Below are positions 17,232 through 26,132 of a stretch of 64,000 bases of DNA, piece by piece (position 1 is the stretch's first letter; the number at the start of each line of letters is the position of its first letter). A program made the position numbers and the translations under genes. Below the pieces are notes generated by a model. It was given only the letters and a program-made list of their open reading frames with translations, did no database searches and was not told the origin of the DNA. This DNA comes from Fibrobacter sp. UWB11. GTDB lineage: Bacteria > Fibrobacterota > Fibrobacteria > Fibrobacterales > Fibrobacteraceae. The DNA lies in contig NZ_FSRT01000001.1 of NCBI RefSeq assembly GCF_900143015.1, positions 186,001-250,000 on the forward strand, given 5' to 3'.

Positions 17232-17657
17232 TTATCCGAGCATTTCTTGTGTGCTGAGAGTCTTGAAGTTCTTTTCTGCCAAGACCTTGAGCGCTTTTTC
17301 GGTATCGCTAAAGCGTAGAATCATGATGTTCGTTGCTGTTGCACATTCAGACGGATATGCATACATGTAGTCAATCTGCAAATCGCCAAGAACATCGAGA
17401 AGGTCGGCAAGGCCGCCTACCTTGTCTGCAACAGGGCATGCGACAACGTCGGTAACGGTTGCGCTGAGGCCTGCCTTGGCAAGAACATCAACAGCCTTTT
17501 CTGCTTCGTTCACAATCAGGCGGATAAGGCCGAATTCACCGGAGTCGGCGAGCGTGAGCGAGAGAAGGTTGATGCCTGCGTCGGCGAGCGAACGGCAAAC
17601 TGCCTGGAGACGACCCGGACGGTTCTGGACAAAAACTGAAACCTGTGGTATCTTCAT
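17232..17657 (-). CDS. Tandem ACT-domain protein
   Basis: A 141-residue protein made of two ACT domains (about 3-65 and 70-140): the first shows VQNRPGRLQAVCRSLADAGINL, the second DLLDVLGDLQIDYMYAY. ACT domains bind amino acids and usually act as sensors. A gene of this size next to phenylacetate-CoA ligase is a common pairing in anaerobes, where the two work in aromatic amino-acid metabolism with 2-oxoacid:ferredoxin oxidoreductases. Here it follows paaK after 20 bp on the same strand and is surely in the same operon. AAGGAG-type sequence precedes the ATG. Confidence 0.9.
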   Translation of the reverse strand: MKIPQVSVFVQNRPGRLQAVCRSLADAGINLLSLTLADSGEFGLIRLIVNEAEKAVDVLAKAGLSATVTDVVACPVADKVGGLADLLDVLGDLQIDYMYAYPSECATATNIMILRFSDTEKALKVLAEKNFKTLSTQEMLG

Positions 17658-17677
17658 TTTTTTCTCCTTTCTTCTTC

Positions 17678-19015
17678 TTAAATCTTCTTTCTGTTATCGA
17701 TAACGCGCTTGGCCTTGCCTTCGCTACGCGGCAAGGAATCCGGTTCGCAGAGCGTGACAATCACAGAAATGCCGAGAATCTGTTCGATGGAATGCTTGAA
17801 CTTCTTGGAGAGCTGTTCCATATCGCTCATGGAGTCGCTCACCATGTCGCGAGAAACTTCGACCTTGACTTCGAGCGTATCCATGTTGTTCTTGGTATCG
17901 AGCACAATCTGGTAATGCGGCAAGGCCTTTTCGGCGCGGAGGAGGGCCGTTTCGATCTGGCTCGGGAACACGTTCACGCCACGCATGATGATCATGTCGT
18001 CGCTGCGGCGGCCGATGCGGCGGATACGGCGGATGGTACGGCCGCAGGCGCACTTGGTCTTTTCAATAGCTGTGATGTCGCGGGTGCGGTAGCGGAGGAT
18101 CGGCATAGCGCGCTTGCTGAGCGTGCTGATGACGAGTTCGCCTTCCTCGCCGTCCGGAAGCGGTTCAAGCGTTTCCGGATCCACGATTTCGGGGTAGAAG
18201 TGGTCTTCGAAAATGTGGATGCCGTCGCGGCATTCGCATTCGCAACCCACACCCGGGCCGACAATTTCAGAAAGGCCGTAAATGTCGTAAGCCTTGATGC
18301 CCGTCTTTTCTTCGATGTAGTCGCGCATACCATCGCTCCACGGTTCTGCACCGAAGATGCCGCGCTTCACATTGAGCTTGGAAATGTCGACGCCCATCTT
18401 TTCGGCAACGTCGATGATGCGGACAAAATAACTCGGGGTGCCGCCCACGGCCGTAACGCCGAAGTCCTTCATGAGCATCACCTGGCGTTCGGTATTGCCG
18501 CCGCTAATCGGCACGACTGTTGCACCGAGGGCTTCGAAACCGCCGTGAATGCCAAGGCCGCCCGTAAAGAGGCCATAGCCGTAGAAGTTCTGTACAATGT
18601 CTGTACTGCGGAAACCACAAGCGAGGAGGCCGCGCTTCACGACCTGAGCCCAGACTTCCATGTCTTCCTTGGTGTAGCCGACGACAATCGGCTTACCGGT
18701 GGTGCCGGAGCTTGCATGCAGGCGCACGACTTCGCTCATGTCGACTGCGAAAAGGCCATACGGATAAGTGTCGCGAAGGTCCTTCTTCATGGAGAACGGA
18801 ATCTTTACGATATCCTTCAATGTCTTGATGTCTTCGGGCTTGACTCCCTTTTCGACCATGCGTTCGTGGAACAGCGGAACCTTTTCGTAGGCGAGTTTCA
18901 CGGTTGCGCGCAGACGCTGCAACTGCAATTCGCGCAATTTTTCTTCGGGCATAAAGTCAAGAGCCATTTCGGGCAAGACTTTGTTTTCTTCGTCGTTCCA
19001 AGCTGTAGATCGCAT
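17678..19015 (-). CDS. paaK: Phenylacetate--CoA ligase
   Basis: A 445-residue AMP-forming acyl-CoA ligase that activates phenylacetate or related aryl acids with ATP and CoA. Seen: the ATP-binding loop LHASSGTTGKPIVVGYT (about 93-110), YGLSEIVGPGVGCEC (about 245-260) and a C-terminal domain with RVNVFPSQIETALL. The start at 19015 (MRSTAW) is favoured by GAAGGA 5 nt upstream over a TTG at 19027. With the ACT gene it forms a two-gene operon. No ferredoxin oxidoreductase genes (iorAB) are in the window, though such enzymes often supply the substrate step. Confidence 0.93.
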   Translation of the reverse strand: MRSTAWNDEENKVLPEMALDFMPEEKLRELQLQRLRATVKLAYEKVPLFHERMVEKGVKPEDIKTLKDIVKIPFSMKKDLRDTYPYGLFAVDMSEVVRLHASSGTTGKPIVVGYTKEDMEVWAQVVKRGLLACGFRSTDIVQNFYGYGLFTGGLGIHGGFEALGATVVPISGGNTERQVMLMKDFGVTAVGGTPSYFVRIIDVAEKMGVDISKLNVKRGIFGAEPWSDGMRDYIEEKTGIKAYDIYGLSEIVGPGVGCECECRDGIHIFEDHFYPEIVDPETLEPLPDGEEGELVISTLSKRAMPILRYRTRDITAIEKTKCACGRTIRRIRRIGRRSDDMIIMRGVNVFPSQIETALLRAEKALPHYQIVLDTKNNMDTLEVKVEVSRDMVSDSMSDMEQLSKKFKHSIEQILGISVIVTLCEPDSLPRSEGKAKRVIDNRKKI

Positions 19016-19337
19016 AGTATCCTTCAATAGAGGGTGTAGGTTAAAAATTTTCGCCTTAAATATATATAATGCTCATGCAGCGTGTTTCAATAAGGTGCGT
19101 TTCTTTTTCTTTGCATAAAATACACGGCTTGTTTTTATCCATATATATGGATGCTTATAGTCCATAACGTAACACTTTCAAAAAGTGTAAAAACCGGGAC
19201 GAAATAACTCTTATTCCAACATTGTCGTTTAATCGTCGGTCGTTTGGCCCTTTTTAAAAATCTCGTGTGGGCGGGGGAGTGTAATTTTTGTATTTTTGGG
19301 CAGAAAATTTAAATAAACTGCTTTTATAGGTAGGTCT
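19016..19337. other. Divergent intergenic region between paaK and bamA
   Basis: About 320 bp, AT-rich, with no gene. It contains a perfect 16-bp palindrome ATCCATATATATGGAT (19138-19153), which could be an operator, and a small hairpin CACTTT/AAAGTG near 19169. No clear -35/-10 pair could be assigned to bamA. Confidence 0.5.
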
Positions 19338-19340
19338 ATT

Positions 19341-22127
19341 CTGCGTTCTCGTTCGCTTTTATTTGTTCTTGCTTTGGTCGGTATGTCGAATGCCCAATTG
19401 TTGGACATGTCGCAGATTTCCGACAAATATATGGTTGAGAATAAGATCAACAAGATTCATGTTGAAGGTACTCATCACATGGATGAACGCTCGGTTCTTG
19501 GGCGTATTGGAATCCGTACGGGGCAGAGTTTTTCTCCGTCTACGCTTTCTGAAAAGGTCCAGAACTCGGTGAGCACGCTTTATGCTTCCGGTTTGTTTGA
19601 CGATGTGACTGCATGGGTGGACTACGTTAACGAAGACGATTCCTATGTGGACTTAGTGTTCAAGGTCAAGGAGCTCCCGGCTCTTGATACGGCTATTTTG
19701 GATGGTTGCGATGAAGTTTCCGAAGACGACCTCCGTCTGAAAATTCACATGATTCCGGGGCAGGTATACAGCAAGGCTCAATTGGAACGTACGCGCCAGG
19801 CTTTGCTTGAACATTACCGCTCGGAAGGATTCCTCCTTGCAGAAGTGGGTATCCGCGAAGAACCGATTGATGAATACCAGAACAAGGTGACTTTTGTCAT
19901 TCGCGAAGGCTCCAAGGTACGTATCCGTGGTGTCGAAGTGAAGGGCAATGACCATGTGCCGGTCGAAGAAATCACGGAACACATGCTCTCGAAGGAAAAC
20001 CAATGGTGGGGCGGTGGCGAATTTAAAGAAAACATCTTTGAAGCCGACCGCGATACCGTGCTGAACGTATTCCGCCATTTCGGTTTCTTGGATGCAGAAC
20101 TGAACGATTACCATGCAGAGTACCTCCCGGATTCTACGTGCTTGTTCTACCTTGGACGCATGGTGCCGGTTGGGGAACGCCTCGCTCCGCTCTACTCGCA
20201 GTTGAACGAAGCCTTGGCTGATTCGTCGAGCGCGCTTTACAAGATTGCCGGCAAGCCGACGATGGAAGTAACGCACTATTATAGGAACATGCGCAAGGCT
20301 AGCGACAAGTATCCGCTTGCAAGGCGTTTGTCGCAGGTCAAGGACGAAGAAGGTGCCTGGAAGATTCTGAACGACATTATCCGCTACGAATCGGCGCGTA
20401 ATGAATGGCTTGGCTTGGTGAAAAACCAGAAGTGGAATAACCCGAAGATTGATTCCCTCCTGAACATCAAGAAGCGTTCCGCTTACGAAAGCAAGCTCCT
20501 TGTGCGCTACATGCTCGAAGACATGATTCCGGCACTCAACAAGTACGATAACATCAAGACTTCTAGCGATATTCTTGTGCATATCGACGTGACCGAAGGT
20601 CGTCGCTATTACATGGGCGGTCTCCACTTTACAGGTAACGAAGTCCAGAGCGATGCTATGCTTGGCTACGTGTTCCGTTTGGATAGCGGTGCCGTGTTTG
20701 ACCAGTACCTTTACGAAGCTTCCCGCAAGGCCTTGCTTGACTCCTACCGCGAAGACGGTTACCTCTTTGCTCAGTTCGACGAAGAAAGAACGTTCGAAAA
20801 CGATTCTGTCGTGAACCTCACCTATAAGATGAATGAAGGTTTGCCGGCCCAGATCCATAAGGTTCATGTGCGTGGCAATACCAAGACAAACGAAAAGGTG
20901 ATTCGCCGCGAAGTGCGTTTGTATCCGGGCGATACTTACCGCCAGTCGGCTTTGGAACGTAGCTTCCGCGATATCATGCAACTCAACTACTTTGACATGG
21001 TCGTTCCCGACATCAAGGTCGTTGGCGAACAGGAAGTGGATTTGGACTTTGCTGTTCAGGAAAAGCAGGCCGGTACGGGTCAGTTCAGCTTGGGCGTTTC
21101 TTATAGCGAAAGCGATGGCTTTGTCGGTACGGCAAGTATTTCCATCCCGAACTGCTGTATGGGCGATGGCCAGCAGGCAGCCCTTAACCTTGAATATGGT
21201 GCCGACAAAAAGAGCGCAACGCTTAGCTTTACGGAACCGTGGTTCCTCGACAAGCCGATTACGCTTGGTGCAAGCCTCAGCTATTCTTGGTGGAATATGG
21301 AAGACTATGACGACCATGACATTACTCGTTATGGTGGTAACATCTTCGTGGGTAAGCGCCTCAAGTGGCCGGATGACTACTTCTACGGCCAGATTGGTTA
21401 CGGCTGGCTCATGAACGATCAGGGTCCGAATATCCCCAATAGCTATGTGGTCTATACGGGTAAGGAATCTGCGTTCAACTTCCGCATCCAGCGTGACGAC
21501 AAGAACTTGCCGCAGTTCCCGACTGAAGGTTCTCGCTACGTGCTTGACGTGCAGTGGGCCAACAAGTACTTTGGTAGTGACTTTGAATTCATAAAGGCCG
21601 ACCTCTCTATCAAGTGGTGGTTCCCGCTCTTCCGCGACCGCCTGTCGATTGCCCTTACAAACGAATACGGCGTAATCTTTGGCGACAAGCTGCAACATCG
21701 CACCTTGTATAGAATGGGTGGTGTGCTTGGCTACGACGGTATGCTCCGTGGTTATAGCTCAGGTTCTATCGGTAACAGCCGTTTGGGCCGCAGCTACCAG
21801 TACGTTGGTGCTGAACTTCAGCTTGCCCTTGTGCCGCAGACTTTCTACCTCTTGCCGTTCTTCTTTGATGCCGGTAACGTGTTCGGTGATCGCATTGATA
21901 CGGACCAGAGAATCGATAAGCCGAAGAAGAACCCGCTCAGTGAATGGGATCCGACGAAACTCAAGAAGGATATTGGCTTTGGTTTCCGCGTTGTGGTGCC
22001 GATGCTCGGTATTATCGGTTTCGACTTTGCTTGGCCGCTTGACCCGGGTGAAATTTATAACACGGGTACGCAGTACGGCAAGGTGGGCGATATGGAATTC
22101 AACTTTGTCATTGGTCAGGCTTTCTAA
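19341..22127 (+). CDS. bamA: Outer-membrane assembly factor BamA, likely non-ATG start
   Basis: An Omp85 protein of about 928 residues that inserts beta-barrel proteins into the outer membrane. It has POTRA repeats (about 20-560), then a C-terminal 16-strand barrel (about 575-928) ending in Phe (FVIGQAF). The first in-frame ATG (19383) lies inside the signal peptide: codons upstream read LRSRSLLFVLALVGMSNA, a good signal sequence, bounded upstream by a stop before any ATG. AGGTAGG at 19328-19334 fits initiation at CTG 19341 (or ATT 19338, or a TTG further on). CTG is therefore given as the start with caution. skp follows after 18 bp, the classical bamA-skp order. Confidence 0.9.
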   Translation: MRSRSLLFVLALVGMSNAQLLDMSQISDKYMVENKINKIHVEGTHHMDERSVLGRIGIRTGQSFSPSTLSEKVQNSVSTLYASGLFDDVTAWVDYVNEDDSYVDLVFKVKELPALDTAILDGCDEVSEDDLRLKIHMIPGQVYSKAQLERTRQALLEHYRSEGFLLAEVGIREEPIDEYQNKVTFVIREGSKVRIRGVEVKGNDHVPVEEITEHMLSKENQWWGGGEFKENIFEADRDTVLNVFRHFGFLDAELNDYHAEYLPDSTCLFYLGRMVPVGERLAPLYSQLNEALADSSSALYKIAGKPTMEVTHYYRNMRKASDKYPLARRLSQVKDEEGAWKILNDIIRYESARNEWLGLVKNQKWNNPKIDSLLNIKKRSAYESKLLVRYMLEDMIPALNKYDNIKTSSDILVHIDVTEGRRYYMGGLHFTGNEVQSDAMLGYVFRLDSGAVFDQYLYEASRKALLDSYREDGYLFAQFDEERTFENDSVVNLTYKMNEGLPAQIHKVHVRGNTKTNEKVIRREVRLYPGDTYRQSALERSFRDIMQLNYFDMVVPDIKVVGEQEVDLDFAVQEKQAGTGQFSLGVSYSESDGFVGTASISIPNCCMGDGQQAALNLEYGADKKSATLSFTEPWFLDKPITLGASLSYSWWNMEDYDDHDITRYGGNIFVGKRLKWPDDYFYGQIGYGWLMNDQGPNIPNSYVVYTGKESAFNFRIQRDDKNLPQFPTEGSRYVLDVQWANKYFGSDFEFIKADLSIKWWFPLFRDRLSIALTNEYGVIFGDKLQHRTLYRMGGVLGYDGMLRGYSSGSIGNSRLGRSYQYVGAELQLALVPQTFYLLPFFFDAGNVFGDRIDTDQRIDKPKKNPLSEWDPTKLKKDIGFGFRVVVPMLGIIGFDFAWPLDPGEIYNTGTQYGKVGDMEFNFVIGQAF

Positions 22128-22145
22128 CCTGGCTGGAGGAGCGCT

Positions 22146-22661
22146 ATGATTCGTAAGTTGATAGTTTTACTTTCGGTTGTGTTTGCATGTGCAAGCTTTG
22201 CCGAAGACGGTCTTCGCATTGCTCATGTGGATTCAAAGATTATCTTTGACGGATACAAGGGCACCAAGAAGGCTCAAGAAGAATACGACCGTCAAGTGGC
22301 AAAGTGGGAGCAGCAGGCCAACCTTTTGCAGAAGGAACTAGCTGCTATCAAGGAACGTTTGGACAAACAGGTCTTGATGCTTTCTGATGAAAAGAAGCGC
22401 GAACTTGAAGCCGAATACAACAAGAAGGATACGGAACTCAAGTCGTTCATCGACCGCGTCTACGGACGTAACGGCGAACTTATCACCGAAAACGAAAAGG
22501 TGAGCGCTCCGATTATCCAGCTTATCCGCAAGGCTGTGAACGAAATTGCACTCCAGGAAGGCTATGACATGGTTGTAGACCGCGCTACCGGTGCCGTGCT
22601 TTTCTGGAAAAAAGAAAACGATCTTACGAATAAAGTGCTGAACTATTTGAATAATAGATAG
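22146..22661 (+). CDS. skp: Periplasmic chaperone of the OmpH/Skp family
   Basis: A 171-residue protein with a cleavable signal peptide (cut after ASFA, about residue 19). It keeps the family start RIAHVDSKIIFDGYKGTKKA, a long charged coiled coil (about 45-105, the tentacles) and a C-terminal MVVDRATGAVLF strand that closes the trimer body. Skp holds unfolded outer-membrane proteins on their way to BamA. TGGAGGAG lies before the ATG, 18 bp after bamA, so both are co-transcribed and functionally linked. Its natural terminator downstream has been broken by an insertion sequence. Confidence 0.92.
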   Translation: MIRKLIVLLSVVFACASFAEDGLRIAHVDSKIIFDGYKGTKKAQEEYDRQVAKWEQQANLLQKELAAIKERLDKQVLMLSDEKKRELEAEYNKKDTELKSFIDRVYGRNGELITENEKVSAPIIQLIRKAVNEIALQEGYDMVVDRATGAVLFWKKENDLTNKVLNYLNNR

Positions 22662-22689
22662 TTGTTGGAAACGTCGTTGCGTTCGCCTT

Positions 22690-22812
22690 TCACGTCATTG
22701 CGGGCCCCGGAACAAAGTCCGGGATAAACTCCGCGAAGCAATCTCTTAGTTTGGCTGCTTTTGCCTTGTCATCCTGAGCGGAGGCGCGATGCGCCGAAGT
22801 CGAAGGATCTAG
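22690..22812. repeat. Dispersed palindromic intergenic repeats
   Basis: Two elements of the GTCATT/GTCATCC class lie side by side: one built around CCCCGGAACAAAGTCCGGG and flanked by CATTGCG/CGAAGCAATC, the next starting GTCATCCTGAGCGGAGG and ending AGTCGAAGGATCT. Similar sequences recur at other gene borders in the window. Confidence 0.6.
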
Positions 22813-22833
22813 TTAAGTTTTGAAAAAGAACAT

Positions 22834-22842
22834 CCCGCAGTT
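22834..22842. terminator. Left arm of a terminator hairpin split by an IS
   Basis: CCCGCAGTT here pairs perfectly with AACTGCGGG at 24272-24280, which is followed by seven T. Removing the IS and one copy of its AGA target duplication restores a 9-bp stem with a 5-base loop (AAGAA). The intact hairpin would have ended skp on the plus strand and recQ on the minus strand. Confidence 0.8.
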
Positions 22843-22888
22843 AAGATGATGTGAACCCCGAAAGTTGAACACAACTTTCGGGGTTTTC

Positions 22889-23413
22889 ATGTATAAGAAA
22901 CACACAAAAGAAGAATGGGTAAGAGTCTTGGAAATGTTCCAAGAAGGGTATAGCACTATTGCCATCTCAAGAATGACGGGCATAGACAGGCGAGAACTTC
23001 AACATCGATGTAGGCAATACGAGATGACTGGTTTCTGGAACACGGAAAGGAAAACGAATATTCGCCCAAGTGCGGAATTAAAAAGGTCTGTCATATTAGC
23101 CGCTGAACAACAATCGCTATCTTTGGATGAAATCACTGTCAAATACGGAATAAGCCGCAGTTGTTTTCAAACCTGGCTGAAAAAATTCCGTCATGGCGGC
23201 TATGAAGAACTTCTTGCAACAAAGCCCAAAGGGAGGGCGCCGAAGATGTCGAAGCCAAAGAAACGCCGTAAGGAACCGAGCGAAGTTGAACGTTTAAGGG
23301 AAGAGGTCGCATACCTGAAGGCGGAGAACGCGTACTTAAAAAAATTGCAGGCCCTAGACCAGGAAGAAAATGCCGAGATGTTCGGTATAGGGCCAATGTC
23401 GTCAGAGAATTAA
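22889..23413 (+). CDS. IS150-like transposase OrfA
   Basis: A 174-residue helix-turn-helix protein. Two HTH units are visible (about 15-40, ISRMTGIDRRELQHRC; about 75-100, VKYGISRSCFQTWLKKF), followed by a Lys/Arg-rich linker and a C-terminal leucine-zipper-like helix (VERLREEVAYLKAENAYLKKL). It binds the IS ends and provides the N-terminal half of the OrfAB transposase after frameshifting. The start at ATG 22889 is preferred over the in-frame TTG inside the terminal repeat. Confidence 0.88.
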   Translation: MYKKHTKEEWVRVLEMFQEGYSTIAISRMTGIDRRELQHRCRQYEMTGFWNTERKTNIRPSAELKRSVILAAEQQSLSLDEITVKYGISRSCFQTWLKKFRHGGYEELLATKPKGRAPKMSKPKKRRKEPSEVERLREEVAYLKAENAYLKKLQALDQEENAEMFGIGPMSSEN

Positions 23414-24234
23414 GCTGCGAGCACGCCCTAAAACATCTCCTGAAGGCAAGCGGTCTGCCCCGCTCCACATACTACTACAATCTCCGCAAAAAACCGGACC
23501 GCTATGCAATTGAACGTAAGCGGATCAAGGCCTTGCACGCAGAACATCGCGGCCGATACGGATGCAAGCGCATCAGTACGCAGGTGAGGAACGAAGGGTA
23601 CTTAATCAACCACAAGACGGTTTACAGAATCATGAAGGAAGAAAACCTGAAGAACGTCCGCAGGCGCTGCAAGTATCGATCTTACAAGGGTGAAATCGGC
23701 AAGATCGCACCGAACATACTGAACCGCAACTTCACCACAACTGGGCCAAACCAGAAATGGACTACCGATGTGACACAGATAAACATAGGCGCTAGCAAGT
23801 GCTACCTCTCGCCGATACTCGATATGTACAATGGCGAAATCATCAGCTACACCATATCGGACCGTCCCGACTTGAAGATGGTCATGGACATGCTGACAAA
23901 GGCCTTCGCCAAGAGTCGTACAAAGAGCGGACTGGTACTGCACTCTGATCAGGGGTGGCACTACCAGCATGCAAGTTACCAGAAATCATTACGAGACCAC
24001 GAAATCGTCCAAAGCATGAGTCACAAGGGCAACTGCCTAGACAACGCCGTTATGGAAAACTTTTTCGGGATAATGAAATCGGAACTGCTCTATCCAAATA
24101 CATTCAATGATATGGATCACTTCAAACGGGAACTGAGAAAGTACATCGAGTATTATAACAACGACCGGATAAAACTGCGCCTAAAAGGAATGAGCCCAGT
24201 ACAATACCGGACTCATAACGCAGTTTTATCCTAA
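23338..24234 (+). CDS. IS150-like transposase OrfB (DDE), made by -1 frameshift
   Basis: The catalytic half of the transposase, read in the -1 frame relative to orfA. The two frames meet on a run of seven A (23338-23344), a suitable slippery site, and the -1 frame is open from there to 24234. The DDE triad is visible: Asp in WTTDVTQI, Asp in LHSDQGWHY, Glu in DNAVMENFFG. A translated block before the first conserved Asp (KRISTQVRNEGYLINHKTVYRIM) is typical of IS3-family integrase cores. Coordinates start at the presumed slip point, because the protein is expected as an OrfAB fusion rather than from its own start codon. Confidence 0.85.
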   Translation, partial: KKIAGPRPGRKCRDVRYRANVVRELSCEHALKHLLKASGLPRSTYYYNLRKKPDRYAIERKRIKALHAEHRGRYGCKRISTQVRNEGYLINHKTVYRIMKEENLKNVRRRCKYRSYKGEIGKIAPNILNRNFTTTGPNQKWTTDVTQINIGASKCYLSPILDMYNGEIISYTISDRPDLKMVMDMLTKAFAKSRTKSGLVLHSDQGWHYQHASYQKSLRDHEIVQSMSHKGNCLDNAVMENFFGIMKSELLYPNTFNDMDHFKRELRKYIEYYNNDRIKLRLKGMSPVQYRTHNAVLS

Positions 24235-24271
24235 CTTTAAACTGTCCAACTTTTTGGGGTTAGTTCAAGAA

Positions 24272-24289
24272 AACTGCGGGAATTTTTTT
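24272..24289. terminator. Right arm and T-run of the split terminator
   Basis: AACTGCGGG followed by AATTTTTTT. This is the partner of 22834-22842, 1.4 kb away because of the IS. The T-run touches the recQ stop codon. Confidence 0.8.
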
Positions 24290-26132
24290 ATTGTCTCATG
24301 TAATCGCAGATGGCGTCTACAAATTGCTGCCCGAATTTTCGGATTTTCATTTCGCCAAAGCCAAATACATCTTGCAGTTCGTTTATGGAAATGGGCGCCT
24401 TGTAGGCGAGGTCTTTTAGCGTACGGTCGGAAAGTACAACGTAGGCGGGCCAGTTGTTTTCTTCGGCGATTTGCCTACGGACTTTTCGCAGAGCTTCGAA
24501 CAGGGAATTGTTTTCGTCGGAGTCTGAGCTCGTAAATGTTGCGCGCTTGTTGCTGGCAGATGCGCGCGAAAATGCGCCGCGACTGCTTCTTGGTTTTGCG
24601 TCTTCTTTTGCTTCTGCTTTTGCTGCGATGGCAAGTTCCGCCGTCTTTTTCCCGAAGAGAACTTCGTTACCGCTTTCGGTAATTTTAAGGTGGTTGTTTT
24701 CGTTGTAGGCGATTTCGATGTAGCCGAGTTGCAACATCTGTAGCATGTAATCGTGCCAGTGCTTGAGCGTTGTCTTGGCCCCCACACCGAATGTCTTGAG
24801 CTTGTCGTAACCCTTTTGGACGATTTCGTCGCTGAGAGTACCCTTGAGAATGTCGGCGGTCATTGAAAAGCCGATATGCTCGCCGGTACGTTTGATGGCC
24901 GAGAGCGCTTTTTGCACGAGAATCGTGCCGTTGAAACGCTGTGGCGGGTGCTTGCAAATGTCGCAATTCCCGCAGTTGCTATTGTTGTTTTCGCCGAAGT
25001 AGTTTAGCAGAATGCGACGACGGCAAACTTGCGATTCGGCGTATTCCTGCATGCGGTCGAGCTTTTCGGAGTTGATATCTCGTTGGCCGCTTTCGTTTAC
25101 AAATTTGCGGAGTGTGATGATGTCCTGGAAATTGTAGAACAGCACCGTCTCGGAGGGGAGGCCGTCACGGCCCGCGCGCCCGATTTCTTGATAAAAACTC
25201 TCGATGCTCTTGGGGAGATTGTAATGGATGACGTAACGGACGTTGCTCTTGTCGATGCCCATGCCGAATGCGATTGTCGCGCACACGACATCGACGTTGT
25301 CATTGATGAAATCCTCTTGCACGTTGTTGCGTTCTTCGGCGGTTAGCCCCGCATGGTATGCCTTTGCGTAAACGCCTGCGTTGATGAGCTCGTCGGCGAC
25401 TTTCTCGGTGCTCTTACGCGAAAGGCAGTAGATGATTCCCGATTCGTGCTTGTGCTTTGAAATAATGGACAAAATCGCCTTCAGCTTTTCGGCTGAGGAA
25501 TAACCGCGCCGTACATCGAGACTCAGATTCGGGCGGTCGAACGAACTCACGAAAAGTCTAAAATCTCGCAAGTTCAACTGCCGGACAATATCTTCTTTTG
25601 TGAGTTTGTCTGCTGTTGCCGTCAACGCCATGACTGTTGCGCTCGGGAACGCCTGGTGCAGCTCGCCGAGCTGCGTGTATTCCGGGCGGAAATCGTGCCC
25701 CCATTGCGAAATGCAATGCGCCTCGTCGATAGCGAACAGCGAAACATTCAAGTGCTGTTGCATCCACGGAATTTCTCGTTGCAAACGCTCCGGCGAGATG
25801 TAGAGAATCTTGGTCTGGCCCGCTTTACAACGCTGTCGGATGGCCGCATTTTCGCCTTCTTCGTTGTTGCTGTTGAGCGCATCTGCTCCGATGCCGTTCG
25901 CATTCAGCGCGTCCACCTGGTCTTTCATCAGTGAAATCAACGGCGAAATAACGACAGTAATTCCATCGAAAATCAATGCAGGAATCTGGTAGCAAATGGA
26001 CTTTCCGCCACCAGTGGGCATTAAAACCAGAGCGTCGTTGCGTGCGACAACGTGGTTGATAATCTCTTCCTGCATGGGGCGGAAGGAATCGTAGCCAAAG
26101 ACGGATTTTAGAATTTCGTGAGCGGTGGGCAT
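24288..26132 (-). CDS. recQ: ATP-dependent DNA helicase RecQ
   Basis: A 614-residue superfamily 2 3'-5' helicase. It has Walker A MPTGGGKS (about 38-45), DEAHC (about 135), the aromatic-rich loop motif GHDFRPEY, and motif VI QEIGRAGRDG. The zinc-binding Cys set is present (CRRRILLNYFGE, then CGNCDIC, about 370-395), as are winged-helix and C-terminal HRDC domains (about 535-610), so it is full length. It unwinds recombination and repair intermediates. Its ATG shares one base with the stop of the upstream DUF262 gene (TAATG), so it is translationally coupled to the two DUF262 genes. That is unusual for a housekeeping recQ and may mean it serves that system. Confidence 0.93.
   Translation of the reverse strand: MPTAHEILKSVFGYDSFRPMQEEIINHVVARNDALVLMPTGGGKSICYQIPALIFDGITVVISPLISLMKDQVDALNANGIGADALNSNNEEGENAAIRQRCKAGQTKILYISPERLQREIPWMQQHLNVSLFAIDEAHCISQWGHDFRPEYTQLGELHQAFPSATVMALTATADKLTKEDIVRQLNLRDFRLFVSSFDRPNLSLDVRRGYSSAEKLKAILSIISKHKHESGIIYCLSRKSTEKVADELINAGVYAKAYHAGLTAEERNNVQEDFINDNVDVVCATIAFGMGIDKSNVRYVIHYNLPKSIESFYQEIGRAGRDGLPSETVLFYNFQDIITLRKFVNESGQRDINSEKLDRMQEYAESQVCRRRILLNYFGENNNSNCGNCDICKHPPQRFNGTILVQKALSAIKRTGEHIGFSMTADILKGTLSDEIVQKGYDKLKTFGVGAKTTLKHWHDYMLQMLQLGYIEIAYNENNHLKITESGNEVLFGKKTAELAIAAKAEAKEDAKPRSSRGAFSRASASNKRATFTSSDSDENNSLFEALRKVRRQIAEENNWPAYVVLSDRTLKDLAYKAPISINELQDVFGFGEMKIRKFGQQFVDAICDYMRQ

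Larger units (their letters stand above)
22847..24267 (+). mobile_element. IS3-family insertion sequence, IS150 group
   Basis: A 1421-bp element with TG...CA ends. The left end (from 22847) and the reverse complement of the right end (to 24267) agree at 18 of 25 positions, with the typical IS150-group block CCCC(G/A)AAAGTTG. It is flanked by a 3-bp direct repeat AGA (22844-22846 and 24268-24270). It encodes orfA and, in the -1 frame, orfB. Both frames are intact and the catalytic residues are present, so the copy looks recent and possibly active. Confidence 0.9.

Noticed and set aside
17645-19030. A 461-codon plus-strand frame opposite paaK
   Set aside because: Shadow frame; paaK motifs are on the minus strand.
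19653-21698. A 681-codon minus-strand frame opposite bamA
   Set aside because: Shadow frame; the plus strand encodes a clear Omp85 protein.
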